A DNA stretch of 64,000 nt from Allokutzneria sp. NRRL B-24872 (GCF_002155965.1 NZ_MUMH01000048.1:62001-126000), one strand, 5' to 3'. Shown: positions 21,380-31,778, counted from the first letter of the stretch. A program made the numbers and translations. Notes: generated by a model not told the origin, from the sequence alone.

Positions 21380-22063
21380 ATGTGCCGGGTGCCGCCCCGA
21401 CTCCGAGGAAGACACAGTCGCGCCGTCCTCGTGCTGGCGCTGCTCGGGGTGCTGCTGCTCAGCGGCTGCGTGCGGGCCCGGATGACGCTCTCCGTCGCCG
21501 AGGACGACCGCGTCACCGGCGACCTCCAGGTGCTCGCGGCGCCGCAGCGGGAGGGCGACGCCGGGCCGCAGCTGGTGGTGCCCGCCGGGCTCACCGGGAG
21601 GGCGCGGGTCACCAAGGCGACGGCGGCGGACGGCTTCACCGGCTCGCAGCTGACCTTCACCGGGCTGACCTTCGAGGAACTGCGGCTGTTGTCCGCGACC
21701 GCCACCGGTGACAACGGGAAGTACCAGTTCAGCCTGCGGCGCTCGGGCGGGATCGTGACGCTCTCCGGCTCGGTCGACCTGACGCAGCTGACCCCCGACC
21801 GCACGGACGTGCAGATCAGGGTCACCTTCCCCGGCAAAGTCAACAGCGGCAACGGCCGCGCGCGCGGCAACGAGGTCACCTGGTCACCGAGACCGGGACA
21901 GGTCACCGAGCTGAACGCGCTGGCCCGCTACGCCGACGCCACCTCGGAGGCGTGGGTGCGCTGGGCGCTGATCGTGGGCGGGGCGACGGGCCTCGCTGCG
22001 GTGATCGTGATGGCCATGGCCTACACCGGCCACCGCCGCGAACTGCGCCTGTCGCTCGCCTAG
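21380..22063 (+). CDS. lppM: LppM-family lipoprotein (DUF3153-like)
   Basis: 227 aa. The lipoprotein signal has a VLALLGVLLLSGC lipobox, so the mature lipoprotein begins at the Cys near residue 30. A beta-rich domain (GLTGRARVTKATAADGFTGSQLTFTGLTFEEL) follows, then one C-terminal membrane helix (WALIVGGATGLAAVIVMAMAY) and a short basic tail, the arrangement of M. tuberculosis LppM (Rv2171). It is adjacent to the methylenetetrahydrofolate reductase gene and the idsA2-like gene, as in mycobacteria. ATG at 21380 is used; GTG at 21389 is equally possible. LppM has been linked to phagocytosis in M. tuberculosis; the role in a free-living relative is unknown. Confidence 0.82.
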   Translation: MCRVPPRLRGRHSRAVLVLALLGVLLLSGCVRARMTLSVAEDDRVTGDLQVLAAPQREGDAGPQLVVPAGLTGRARVTKATAADGFTGSQLTFTGLTFEELRLLSATATGDNGKYQFSLRRSGGIVTLSGSVDLTQLTPDRTDVQIRVTFPGKVNSGNGRARGNEVTWSPRPGQVTELNALARYADATSEAWVRWALIVGGATGLAAVIVMAMAYTGHRRELRLSLA

Positions 22064-22975
22064 CTAGTTCCGCGCGCGGGCGGGCAGCAGGCCGAGCCGG
22101 TCGAGCACCTGCACGGTCGAGTTGGACCGGTTCATCGTGTAGAAGTGCAGCTGCTTCAGCCCTTCGGCGAGCAGCCGCTCCGCGAGCTCGGTGGCGATGT
22201 CCACGCCGACCGCGCGCACCGACTCCAGGTCACCGGCGTGCGGCTCGACCCTGGCGATGACCTCCGACGGGATCTCGGTGTTGGCCATCTCGGCCATCTT
22301 CTGGATGCCCTTGACCGAGCGGATCGGCATCAGCCCGGGCAGCAGCGGCACCTCGTCCAGGTCGATCCCGCGCGCGGCGATGCGGTCGCGCAGCCGCAGG
22401 AAGTCCTCGACGCGGAAGAACATCTGCGACACCGCGTAGTGCGAGCCCGCGCGCAGCTTGCGCACGAAGAACTCGGCGTCGGAGTCCAGGTCGGCGGAGC
22501 GCGGGTGGCCGAACGGGTAGGCCGCGACGCCGACGCAGAAGTCACCGAGGCCGCGGATGAGCCGGACCAGCTCCTCCGCGTAGGTCAGGCCCTGCGGGTG
22601 CTTGACCCACTCGCCGTTGGGGTCGCCGGGCGGGTCGCCGCGCAGCGCGAGGATGTTGCGCACGCCGACCGAGGCGTAGGAGCCGATGACGTTGCGCAGC
22701 TCGGCGACCGAGTGGTTGACCGCGGTCAGGTGCGCGACCGGGGTCAGCGTGGTCTCCTGCGCGATGCGCCCGGTGACCCGGATCGTGCGGTCGCGGCTGG
22801 AGCCGCCCGCGCCGTAGGTCACCGACACGAAGGCGGGGTCGAGCGGTTCCAGCTCCCTGATGGCGCGCCAGAGCTGGCGCTCGGCCTCGGCGTCCTTCGG
22901 CGGGAAGAACTCCACCGAGAACACCGGGCGATCACTGTCGCTGCTCACGCGGAGCCGGTCAACCACCGCCGTCAT
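22064..22975 (-). CDS. metF: 5,10-methylenetetrahydrofolate reductase
   Basis: A 303-aa TIM-barrel flavoenzyme reducing 5,10-methylene-THF to 5-methyl-THF for methionine synthesis. It contains the MetF signatures SVEFFPPKD (catalytic Glu), FVSVTYGAGGSSRD, HLTAVNHS, ILALRGDPP and SQMFFRVEDFLRL. It lies at the place of Rv2172c. A -10-like TAACCT lies six bases before the ATG, suggesting a leaderless transcript. The stop codon abuts that of lppM (convergent, no gap). Confidence 0.95.
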   Translation of the reverse strand: MTAVVDRLRVSSDSDRPVFSVEFFPPKDAEAERQLWRAIRELEPLDPAFVSVTYGAGGSSRDRTIRVTGRIAQETTLTPVAHLTAVNHSVAELRNVIGSYASVGVRNILALRGDPPGDPNGEWVKHPQGLTYAEELVRLIRGLGDFCVGVAAYPFGHPRSADLDSDAEFFVRKLRAGSHYAVSQMFFRVEDFLRLRDRIAARGIDLDEVPLLPGLMPIRSVKGIQKMAEMANTEIPSEVIARVEPHAGDLESVRAVGVDIATELAERLLAEGLKQLHFYTMNRSNSTVQVLDRLGLLPARARN

Positions 22976-23187
22976 GCGTCAAGGTTACTCGCGGTGCCCG
23001 ATAGTCGGACACGGAGTTCCACTAACTGGAAGAAGGTACAAACCACGGGTGCGGAAGAACGAGGAGTCGCCGTCCTGGCGTGACGTGGGCGATAACGGGG
23101 GACATCTCTTGTGTGCCCCTCGTTCACCGGAGTAGTGAGTCACACCCCGACTTGGCCGTCGCCCACCACTAGGCAGAGGATGTCTCA

Positions 23188-24300
23188 GTGCTAGAACAGC
23201 AGGTAGACCGGCTCTCCGACGTGGACGCGAAGCTCACCGCGCACGTGGAGCACGAGCTCCGCGTGTTCCTGGGGCAGCAGCGGAGCACGGCGGCCGACAT
23301 CGACGGGGCCTTCGCCAGCGCGGTCGGCGCGCTCTCCGACTTCGTGACCTCCGGGGGCAAGCGCATCCGGCCCACCTTCGCGTGGTGGGGCTGGCGCGCG
23401 GCGGGCGGCGACCCGGAGGACCTGGACGCGGTGGTGCCGGTGCTGCGCGCGGTCAGCTCGCTGGAGCTGATCCAGGCGTGCGCGCTGGTGCAGGACGACC
23501 TGATGGACGACTCGGACATGCGCAGGGGCCAGCCGACGGTGCACGTGGCCTTCGCCGCCAAGCACCGCGAGCTGGGCTGGTCGGGCAGCGCGGAGCGGTT
23601 CGGGCTCTCGGCGGCGCTGCTGCTCGGCGACCTGGCGCTGGTATGGGCGGATGACATGGTGCGCTCCTCCGGCCTGAGTCTGGAGGCGCTCGCGCGGACG
23701 AACGAGGCGTGGCGCGGCATGCGCACGGAGGTCCTGGCCGGGCAGTACCTGGACGTGCTCGCCCAGGCGAGGGCCGCGACCGACCTGCACAGCGCGGAGC
23801 AGGTCAGCCGCTACAAGACCGCCGCCTACACCGTGGACCGGCCGCTGCACTTCGGCGCTGCCATCGCCGGGGCGAACCGGGAGCTGATCGCGGCGCTGCG
23901 GCGCTACGGCGCGGACGTCGGCATCGCCTTCCAGCTGCGCGACGACCTGCTCGGGGTGTTCGGCGACCCGGCGGTCACCGGCAAGCCCGCAGGCGACGAC
24001 CTGCGCGAGGGCAAGCGGACGCCGCTGGTGGCGCACGGGCTGGAGCTGGCGCACAAGGCGGGCGAGACGGCATCGGCGGAGCTGATCGAGAGCGCGCTGG
24101 GCGTCCCGGAGCTGGACGGCGGGCTGCTGGAGCGGGTGCGGGCGGCGCTGATCCGGCTGGGCGCGGTGCGCGCCGTGGAGGAGCGGATCGACCGGCTGAC
24201 CGCTTCCGGGCTGGCTGCCCTCGAATCGGTGACGATCACGCCTGCCGCGGTCACCCGACTGCGTGAACTCGCCCAGGAAGTCACCCACCGCAGCTACTGA
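23188..24300 (+). CDS. idsA2: Trans-isoprenyl diphosphate synthase (IdsA2-like)
   Basis: A 370-aa polyprenyl synthetase condensing IPP with an allylic diphosphate, probably a geranyl- or geranylgeranyl-diphosphate synthase. It contains the first Asp-rich motif QDDLMDDSDMRRG (about 105-110), the GKRIRP diphosphate site and the second motif FQLRDDLLGVFGDP (about 252), plus DDLREGKRT. It is syntenic with Rv2173. GTG at 23188 follows GAGGATG. Product length cannot be set from sequence. It precedes the mannosyltransferase gene, consistent with polyprenyl-phosphate-dependent envelope glycan synthesis. Confidence 0.88.
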   Translation: MLEQQVDRLSDVDAKLTAHVEHELRVFLGQQRSTAADIDGAFASAVGALSDFVTSGGKRIRPTFAWWGWRAAGGDPEDLDAVVPVLRAVSSLELIQACALVQDDLMDDSDMRRGQPTVHVAFAAKHRELGWSGSAERFGLSAALLLGDLALVWADDMVRSSGLSLEALARTNEAWRGMRTEVLAGQYLDVLAQARAATDLHSAEQVSRYKTAAYTVDRPLHFGAAIAGANRELIAALRRYGADVGIAFQLRDDLLGVFGDPAVTGKPAGDDLREGKRTPLVAHGLELAHKAGETASAELIESALGVPELDGGLLERVRAALIRLGAVRAVEERIDRLTASGLAALESVTITPAAVTRLRELAQEVTHRSY

Positions 24301-24352
24301 CGGTCGCCGGAGCCGCCGGGCGAGGCGTTGCGTACAAGCGCTCCCTGGGGCT

Positions 24353-25984
24353 ATGGGACCATGGCCAGCGATGTCCACCATGTCCTCTCCGCCCATCACG
24401 GGTCCCGGCGACGAGCCGGACTCGAGCGAACCCGGGGGGCGCACCCGGGTCGCCGAGCGGCCAGTCGAGCGCGCGCACCCTGGCCCGGTCGCCGTCTCCG
24501 GCACCGGAGCCTCGGGGACCTCCCGGACGGCACCGGCCACCGGGATTCCCAGTCGCACCATCCTGCTCGGTGTCATCGGCGCCTGCCTCGCGGCGCTCGG
24601 GGCCCTCGGGGCGGGCGGCATCCTGGTCAGGGACCCCATCCTGTCCGGGACCTCGCTGACCTGGATCCGCTTCGGGCACGGCAAGAACCTGGCCGAGCTC
24701 GTGGTCTACCTGGGCGTGGGCCTGCTGGTCTGGGCCTGGGTGCGGCTGGGCAGGCACGTGCGCGCGGGCCGCGTCGGCCGCAAGGGCGTGCTGCTGGCGA
24801 TCGGCGCGTGGTGCGTGCCGGTCATGCTCGGCCCGCCGCTGTTCACCAGGGACGTCTACAGCTACCTCGGCCAGGGCCTGCTGCCGCTGGAGGGGCTGGA
24901 CACCTACGCGCTCGGCCCGGCCGCGCTGGACGGCCCGATCGCGGAGAACGTGGCGTGGATCTGGCAGACCACCCCCGCCCCGTACGGGCCGCTGTTCATC
25001 CTGATCGCCAAGGGCGTCGTGGCGATCAGCGGGCACAACATGATCGCGGGCGTGCTGCTGATGCGCGTCGCGCTCATCGGCGGCCTGCTGCTGCTGTGCT
25101 GGACGCTGCCCAGGCTCGCGGAGCGCCTCGGTGGCAACCCGTCCGTCGCGCTGTGGATCGGTGTCGCCAACCCGCTCGTGGTGGTGCACCTGGTCGGCGG
25201 GCCGCACAACGACCTGATGATGGTCGGCCTGCTCGCCGCGGGAACGCTGATGGTGATGCGCCGCCAGCACGTGCTGGGCATCGTCCTGGTCACGCTCGGC
25301 GCGGCCATCAAGATCCAGGCCGTCGTGGTGCTGCCGTTCCTGGTGTGGATCTGGGCCCGGCACCTCAAGGGCAGCGACCTGGCGCGCTTCACCCGCGCGG
25401 CGGGCACCGGGGCCGCGGTGTTCTTCGCCGCCTTCGCCGCCTGCCAGCTGGTCGCCAACGTCGGCCTCGGCTGGATCCCCGCGCTCTCGGCCAACTCCGT
25501 GGTGATCAACTGGACCTCGCTGCCGACCGGGGCGGGCCAGCTGGCGCACGGCATCGCGAGCTGGTTCTACAGCCCCAGCCACAGCCTCTACTACAACACC
25601 GCGCGCACCCTGGGCATGGCCCTGCTCGGCTACATCGCCGTGCGGCAGTGGTGGAAGTCGCGCGACGGCGAGGAGGCCAACGTCATCCGGCGGGCCGCGC
25701 TGGTGATGCTGGGCATGTCGGTGCTGCTGCAGACCACGTTCCCCTGGTACTTCACGCTGGCGCTGGCGCTGGCCGCCGCGCTGCCGCTGTCGGAGTGGGC
25801 CTCGACGGTGATCGTCTTCGGCTCGGCCTTCCAGATCGCGATCAGCTACCCCGACGGTGACGCGGCGAGCAACAACTACCTGCACGTCGCCGTCTTGGTG
25901 CTGCTGGCGGGGCTGGCCGCGGCCTCGCTGCTGCGGCAGGACCCGCTGAAGTTCTCCAGGCGGGGCAAGGGCGCGCACGTCTAG
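24353..25984 (+). CDS. Polyprenol-phosphomannose-dependent alpha-1,6-mannosyltransferase (MptA/MptB family)
   Basis: A 543-aa GT-C type integral membrane enzyme with about 13 hydrophobic helices after a Pro/Ser/Gly-rich cytoplasmic start. The first large loop holds FTRDVYSYLGQGLL, with the acidic catalytic residue expected in RDVYSY. It is syntenic with Rv2174 (mptA), which elongates the lipomannan alpha-1,6 backbone using polyprenyl-phosphate mannose outside the membrane. The start is uncertain among ATG 24353, 24371 and 24380. A strong terminator follows. The MptA versus MptB role is inferred from position only. Confidence 0.85.
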   Translation: MGPWPAMSTMSSPPITGPGDEPDSSEPGGRTRVAERPVERAHPGPVAVSGTGASGTSRTAPATGIPSRTILLGVIGACLAALGALGAGGILVRDPILSGTSLTWIRFGHGKNLAELVVYLGVGLLVWAWVRLGRHVRAGRVGRKGVLLAIGAWCVPVMLGPPLFTRDVYSYLGQGLLPLEGLDTYALGPAALDGPIAENVAWIWQTTPAPYGPLFILIAKGVVAISGHNMIAGVLLMRVALIGGLLLLCWTLPRLAERLGGNPSVALWIGVANPLVVVHLVGGPHNDLMMVGLLAAGTLMVMRRQHVLGIVLVTLGAAIKIQAVVVLPFLVWIWARHLKGSDLARFTRAAGTGAAVFFAAFAACQLVANVGLGWIPALSANSVVINWTSLPTGAGQLAHGIASWFYSPSHSLYYNTARTLGMALLGYIAVRQWWKSRDGEEANVIRRAALVMLGMSVLLQTTFPWYFTLALALAAALPLSEWASTVIVFGSAFQIAISYPDGDAASNNYLHVAVLVLLAGLAAASLLRQDPLKFSRRGKGAHV

Positions 25985-26000
25985 CCCACGTACACAGCCG

Positions 26001-26036
26001 AACGGCGCCGTCCCCACGTGCGGGGACGGCGCCGTT
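26001..26036. terminator. Perfect 15-bp terminator hairpin after the mannosyltransferase gene
   Basis: AACGGCGCCGTCCCC (26001-26015) pairs perfectly with GGGGACGGCGCCGTT (26022-26036), followed by TTG. It lies between convergent genes and likely works in both directions. Confidence 0.85.
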
Positions 26037-26062
26037 TGTCGTTGGTGTGGTGGGAGGAAGGA

Positions 26063-26428
26063 CTAGAAGGCGAGGGCCTGTGCTCGGCGCTTCACCTCAC
26101 GGCCGCGGTCGCCGCGCAGCGCGTCGATCGGCGTTCCCGGGAGGGTGTCGTCCGCGGTGAACAGCCACCGCAGGATCTCCTCGGTGTCGTAGCCGGCGTC
26201 GCGCAGCACAGTCACCGTGCCGCTGAGGTGCTTGACCACGCCGGTGTCGGTGAGGAAGGCGGCGGGAACGGCCCGGACGCCGTCGCGGCGCACCGCGAGC
26301 AGCTGGCCGTCCCTGAGCATCTGGTGCACCCGGGTCACCACGAGGCCGAGGCGTTCCGCGACGTCGGGAAGGGGCAGGACCTCCACCTCGGCGTCGAGCA
26401 CATCCGGGGAGGTAGGGATCTGACTCAC
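26063..26428 (-). CDS. Rv2175c-family DNA-binding protein
   Basis: 121 aa with a winged-helix DNA-binding core: VEVLPLPDVAERLGLVVTRVHQMLRDGQLLAVRRDGVRAVPAAFL, then a helical tail VLRDAGYDTEEILRWLFTADDTLPGTPIDALRGDRGREVKRRAQALAF. It is divergent from pknL, as in M. tuberculosis, where Rv2175c is a PknL substrate whose phosphorylation prevents DNA binding. GTG at 26428 was chosen because homologous sequence begins nearby. The same kinase-substrate pairing is likely here. Target genes are unknown. Confidence 0.88.
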   Translation of the reverse strand: MSQIPTSPDVLDAEVEVLPLPDVAERLGLVVTRVHQMLRDGQLLAVRRDGVRAVPAAFLTDTGVVKHLSGTVTVLRDAGYDTEEILRWLFTADDTLPGTPIDALRGDRGREVKRRAQALAF

Positions 26429-26489
26429 AGCGGTCCAGCCTGCCACAACGCGCAAGCGCACGCCGCAAGGGCATGAGGTGCGGGCGGGG

Positions 26490-26512
26490 GTGTCGGAGGG
26501 ACCGCCTAACAT
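26490..26512 (+). promoter_or_regulatory. pknL promoter, possible damage-type element
   Basis: TAACAT (26507-26512) lies eight bases before the GTG at 26521, giving a leaderless transcript. Upstream, GTGTCGGAG (26490-26498) is exactly eight bases from TAACAT, the spacing of the PafBC-type promoters. The match to TGTCAGACC is partial, so only the -10 is firm. Confidence 0.4.
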
Positions 26513-26520
26513 CGAGCGTT

Positions 26521-28569
26521 GTGGAATCGAGGGGTGCCGAACTGGGTGGGACGCTGCTGGAGCGGCGCTACCGCATCGACACCATGATCGCGCGCGGAGG
26601 CATGTCCTCGGTCTACCTGGGCCTGGACACCCGCCTGGAGCGCCCAGTCGCGATCAAGGTGATGGACTCCCGGCTGTCCGGGGACCGGTCCTTCCTCGAC
26701 CGGCTGGAGCGCGAGGCGCGCACGGCCGCGCGGCTGCACCACCCGAGCATCGTCGGCGTCTACGACCAGGGTGTGGACCACCGCGAGGACGGCGAGCTCG
26801 CCTACCTCGTCATGGAGTACATCGAGGGCGGGACGCTGCGCGACGTGCTGCACGAGCGGGGCGAGCTGCCGATCCCGCTGGCGCTGAGCGTGCTGGAGCC
26901 GATCCTGGCCGCGCTCGCCGCCGCGCACGAGGCCGCGCTGGTGCACCGCGACATCAAGCCGGAGAACGTGCTCATCGGGCGCGGCGGCACCGTCAAGGTG
27001 GGCGATTTCGGCCTGGTGAAGGCGATCGCGGGCGCGGGGACCACCAGCGACAGCGTCATCCTCGGCACGGTCGCCTACCTCGCGCCGGAGCAGGTCGCCA
27101 CCGGCGCCGCCGACGCGCGCAGCGACGTGTACTCGGCCGGTCTGGTGCTCTTCGAGATGCTGACCGGCGCACCTCCCTACACCGGCGACACCGCGCTCTC
27201 GGTGGCCTACCGCCACGTGAACAACGACGTGCCCGCGCCGAGCACCCTGCGCCAGGGCATCCCCGCCGAGCTCGACGAGCTGGTCGTGCGGGCGACCCGG
27301 CGCGACCCGTCCGTGCGGCCCTCCGACGCCACGGCGTTCCTCACCGAGCTGCGCCGCGTGCGCTCCGCGCTCGGCATCCACCCGGTGCCGGTCCCCGTCC
27401 CGCCGAGCAAGGTCGCGGCCAAGCTGCCGTCCTACAAGCCCGCGCGCGACGACGATCCGCCGACCGAGCAGATCACCGCCATCACGGACTACACAGATGG
27501 TCCGACCGTGGTGAAGCCGCGGCAGCAGCCCACCAGCGCGGGTCCGATGGGCACGCGGACGATGAACCGCTCCGACCTGCCCGCGATGCCCCAGCGCCCG
27601 CAGGCTGCCGAGCCCGAGCTCGACGAGCCGACGCAGCGGCAGCCCTCCAAGCGCGAACGCGACCGGGCGCGCGGCAGACGGCTCGCGCTGATCTGGTCGA
27701 TCGTGATCACGGTGCTCGTGGCCGGGGTCGGCGGGACGGCGTGGTGGCTGGCCTCGGGGCGCTTCACCGACGTGCCGGTGCTCGCCGGGCAGACCCTGGT
27801 CAAGGCGCAGGAACGGCTGCGCGCCGCGGACCTCGTCGCGAAGGTGGTGCACGAGCCGCACGACGAGGTGCCGATCGACGAGGTGATCAGCTCCAACCCG
27901 CAGGGCGGCTCGAAGATGTTGCGGGGCAACGAGGTCACGCTCGTCGTCTCCAGCGGGCTGCCCGAGGTGCCGCGCGTGGTCGCGGGCGCGAGCCGCACCG
28001 ACGCCGAGCAGGCGATCCGCGAGGCGAAGCTCCAGCCCGCGCAGAACGCCTCCGCCAACGACTACAGCGCGGAGATACCGGAGGGCTTCGTCCTCAAGCT
28101 CCTGCCCGACCCGGGCACGAAGCTGAAGGTCGGCTCGCCCGTCACCATCGCGCTGTCCAAGGGCAAGCCGCCCGTCGCCGTGCCCGCCGTCGCGGGGATG
28201 ACCAGGGAGACCGCCTACGCCGAGCTGCGCAGGCTCGGCTTCGAGCCCGAGGACGGCGGCCAGGACTTCAGCGCCGACTACGAGACGGGGCGCGTGGCGC
28301 GGACCGATCCGCCCGCGGGGACGAAGCTGGACTCGAAGTCCTCCAGGCGGGTGAAGGTGATGCTGTCCAACGCCATCACCGTGCCGAACGTGACCAACCA
28401 GAAGGCCAGCGACGCCGCGAAGGCGTTGCGGGAGAAGGGCTTGGACGTCGAGGTGCGGCACGTGCTGCCCGGAGGGGGCCGTGACGACGCGACCGTCGTC
28501 AGCCAGTCCGCCGCCCCCGGCACCCGGGTCCGCCCCGGCACCAAGGTCATCCTCACCTGTCTCTTCTGA
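26521..28569 (+). CDS. pknL: Serine/threonine protein kinase PknL with four PASTA domains
   Basis: 682 aa. The N-terminal kinase domain has the glycine loop IARGGMSSVYLG, AIKV lysine, catalytic loop VHRDIKPENV (about 142-150), GDFGLVK and LAPEQ. A Pro/Thr/Arg-rich juxtamembrane stretch follows, then one membrane helix near 389-411 and four extracellular PASTA repeats (from about 415, 483, 550 and 617), each opening with a V-P-x-V/L-x-G/N pattern. It is syntenic with Rv2176. The short M. tuberculosis PknL lacks PASTA repeats, so this form may sense peptidoglycan directly. GTG at 26521 is the leaderless start. Confidence 0.93.
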   Translation: MESRGAELGGTLLERRYRIDTMIARGGMSSVYLGLDTRLERPVAIKVMDSRLSGDRSFLDRLEREARTAARLHHPSIVGVYDQGVDHREDGELAYLVMEYIEGGTLRDVLHERGELPIPLALSVLEPILAALAAAHEAALVHRDIKPENVLIGRGGTVKVGDFGLVKAIAGAGTTSDSVILGTVAYLAPEQVATGAADARSDVYSAGLVLFEMLTGAPPYTGDTALSVAYRHVNNDVPAPSTLRQGIPAELDELVVRATRRDPSVRPSDATAFLTELRRVRSALGIHPVPVPVPPSKVAAKLPSYKPARDDDPPTEQITAITDYTDGPTVVKPRQQPTSAGPMGTRTMNRSDLPAMPQRPQAAEPELDEPTQRQPSKRERDRARGRRLALIWSIVITVLVAGVGGTAWWLASGRFTDVPVLAGQTLVKAQERLRAADLVAKVVHEPHDEVPIDEVISSNPQGGSKMLRGNEVTLVVSSGLPEVPRVVAGASRTDAEQAIREAKLQPAQNASANDYSAEIPEGFVLKLLPDPGTKLKVGSPVTIALSKGKPPVAVPAVAGMTRETAYAELRRLGFEPEDGGQDFSADYETGRVARTDPPAGTKLDSKSSRRVKVMLSNAITVPNVTNQKASDAAKALREKGLDVEVRHVLPGGGRDDATVVSQSAAPGTRVRPGTKVILTCLF

Positions 28570-28576
28570 CCACCCG

Positions 28577-28622
28577 GAACTGAATTCACCATTCGCCCCT
28601 CGTCGAACGGTGAATTCAGTTC
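28577..28622. terminator. 19-bp hairpin after pknL
   Basis: GAACTGAATTCACCATTCG (28577-28595) pairs with CGAACGGTGAATTCAGTTC (28604-28622) with one mismatch, loop of eight. It is strong and AT-richer than the surroundings and is the likely pknL terminator. Confidence 0.75.
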
Positions 28623-28788
28623 GGCGCACTTCCCACGCGTTTTCCCTGATGAACAGCCACAGTTGCGCATGTGATCCGCGACACGCAGTTCTGCTCCAAC
28701 TTCCGTCTTCACCGCGGCATCTCCCCCTTGTCAGCACGCCGGTCAACGATTCGACCGGCACAACAATCTCATCGGGAGAGATTCCACA

Positions 28789-29127
28789 ATGGGCAAGATT
28801 CAGCGCATGCTCGGTCTCGGCGTTCTCGGCGCGATGTCGCTCGCGGTGGTGACCACCGGCACCGGTCACGCCCTGCCGCCGGAGATGGAGGTCTCCGTTT
28901 CGGGGAGCTCGGTGACCATCAGCGGCGCCTGCTTCACCGAGGCCCCCTCCGCGGACGGCTGGTACAGCACGGTCGGCGGCCACGAGCCCGAGGAGATCGG
29001 CAAGATGAGCTACGCGAACGGCACCTGGTCGATCACCTTTCCGTCGGTGAAGCAGGGCGTGTACGAGGCCGTCATGGGCTGCGGCGGGGAGACCGAGACC
29101 GCTGTCCGGCATTTCGTCGTGATCTAG
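28789..29127 (+). CDS. Small secreted protein of unknown function
   Basis: 112 aa. The Sec signal peptide is MGKIQRMLGLGVLGAMSLAVVTTGTGHA, with cleavage after GHA near residue 28. The mature part is acidic, beta-rich and about 84 aa: VSVSGSSVTISGACF, then a second strand set ending GCGGETETAVRHFVVI. Two cysteines may pair. ATG at 28789 follows GGGAGA. The repeated beta pattern resembles an immunoglobulin-like or gamma-crystallin-sized fold, but I recognise no named family. It stands alone between two strong hairpins. Confidence 0.72.
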   Translation: MGKIQRMLGLGVLGAMSLAVVTTGTGHALPPEMEVSVSGSSVTISGACFTEAPSADGWYSTVGGHEPEEIGKMSYANGTWSITFPSVKQGVYEAVMGCGGETETAVRHFVVI

Positions 29128-29145
29128 GCGAACACCCCAACGGCA

Positions 29146-29185
29146 GAAAGGCCCGAATCCTCTGAGGGGAGGATTCGGGCCTTTC
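29146..29185. terminator. Perfect 17-bp bidirectional terminator
   Basis: GAAAGGCCCGAATCCTC (29146-29162) pairs with GAGGATTCGGGCCTTTC (29169-29185); six-base loop, flanked by AGAAA/TTTCT. It serves the convergent secreted-protein and aroG genes. Confidence 0.85.
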
Positions 29186-29197
29186 TGGTGAATCGGG

Positions 29198-30595
<1,398 letters not shown>

Positions 30596-30723
30596 CTACG
30601 GCGTGACGCCTATCTCCTGGCTATCGGTACTCCGGTTCCACCAGCTGGGAAGGGGTGAATCCGGCTCGCGTGCGGCCGATCGGGTGCTGTGGGCGCGCAC
30701 GGGGCGGGGCAGGATGGTTTTTC

Positions 30724-31755
30724 ATGGCCTCACGACTGGACGACGACACCGCCGCCAGGCTGCTCTCGGTGGCGCTGGAGAACGTGCTGCGCGACCACCC
30801 GGTGCACTGGACGCACCTGATCTCCTCCGACGAGGAGCTGGTCCCGCAGAGCGAGCTGCACCCGGTGTTCGCGCGCAGCTACGACTGGCACTCCTGCGTG
30901 CACCAGACGTGGCTGATCGTCCGCTTGCTGCGGCTGCGTCCGGCCCTGGCCGAGGCGGCGCGCGCAGCCGATGTGCTCGACAGCCTGCTGACCGTCGAGG
31001 GCTGCGAGAAGGAGGCCGAGTTCTTCCGAGGTCCGCGCGGTGGCTACTGGGAGCGCCCCTATGGCTGGGCGTGGCTGTTCGTGCTCGACGCCGAACTTCG
31101 GCTGTGGGCGGCGCAGCTGGGCGGTGAGCGCGCTGGCACGTGGGCGGACGCCCTGCGCCCGTTGACGGAGGTGTTGCGCGCACGTTGGCTGGAGTGGACG
31201 GGCAAGGCGCGGTGGCCGGTGCGCAGCGGCGTGCACTCCAACACCGCGTTCGCGGCGGGCTTGGTGCTGGACTCCGCGCGGGCGGTCGGTGACACCGAGC
31301 TGGTCGACGCGACCACGGCCGCGGTGGTGCGGTGGTACGGCGCGGACGCGGGCTACGGCGGCTTCGAGCCGAACGCGTCGGATTTCCTCTCCCCCGCGTT
31401 GACGGAGATCGACGTGATGCGGCGCGTGCTTCCCGAGCCCGCGTTCCTCGACTGGCTCGCGGCGTTCCTGCCCGACCTCGACGCGCCGCGGTGGAGCGTG
31501 CTGCGCGAGCCGGTGCCGGTCGACGACCCGTCCGACCCGCACGGCTCGCACATCTCCGGCCTGATGCTGTCCAGGGCCGCCGCGTGGCGCTCGCTGGCCG
31601 CCGTCCTGCCCGCTGAGCACCCGTATCGCGGCATCGCCGATGAGGCGGCCCGCACGCACGCCGAGGACGGCTGGCGCTACGTGTTCGGCTACGGCTACGC
31701 GGCCGACCACTGGCTGGGCACCTTCGCCGCCTACCTGGACGTCGGGGCGCTGTAA
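30724..31755 (+). CDS. DUF2891 family protein
   Basis: A 343-aa cytoplasmic protein of the DUF2891 family, probably an alpha/alpha-barrel. Recognisable stretches are HPVFARSYDWHSCVHQTWLIVRLLR, YWERPYGWAWLFVLDAEL, SGVHSNTAFAAGLVLD and DFLSPALTEIDVMRRVL. The conserved Asp-His and Trp pattern is reminiscent of glycan-acting barrel enzymes, but no reaction is established. ATG at 30724 is preceded by a CAGGAT/TTTTT stretch with no ribosome site, so it is possibly leaderless. The iron-regulated reductase gene follows after 47 bp. Confidence 0.85.
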   Translation: MASRLDDDTAARLLSVALENVLRDHPVHWTHLISSDEELVPQSELHPVFARSYDWHSCVHQTWLIVRLLRLRPALAEAARAADVLDSLLTVEGCEKEAEFFRGPRGGYWERPYGWAWLFVLDAELRLWAAQLGGERAGTWADALRPLTEVLRARWLEWTGKARWPVRSGVHSNTAFAAGLVLDSARAVGDTELVDATTAAVVRWYGADAGYGGFEPNASDFLSPALTEIDVMRRVLPEPAFLDWLAAFLPDLDAPRWSVLREPVPVDDPSDPHGSHISGLMLSRAAAWRSLAAVLPAEHPYRGIADEAARTHAEDGWRYVFGYGYAADHWLGTFAAYLDVGAL

Positions 31756-31778
31756 GCAGACCCACACCGACGCGGAGC

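Noticed and set aside
19381-21711. Long plus-strand frame opposite the DUF885 gene
   Set aside because: Composition is typical of an antisense shadow and it spans the promoter region of real genes.
24281-26017. Long minus-strand frame opposite the mannosyltransferase gene
   Set aside because: Gln/Arg/His/Asp-rich shadow; it crosses the strong terminator hairpin.
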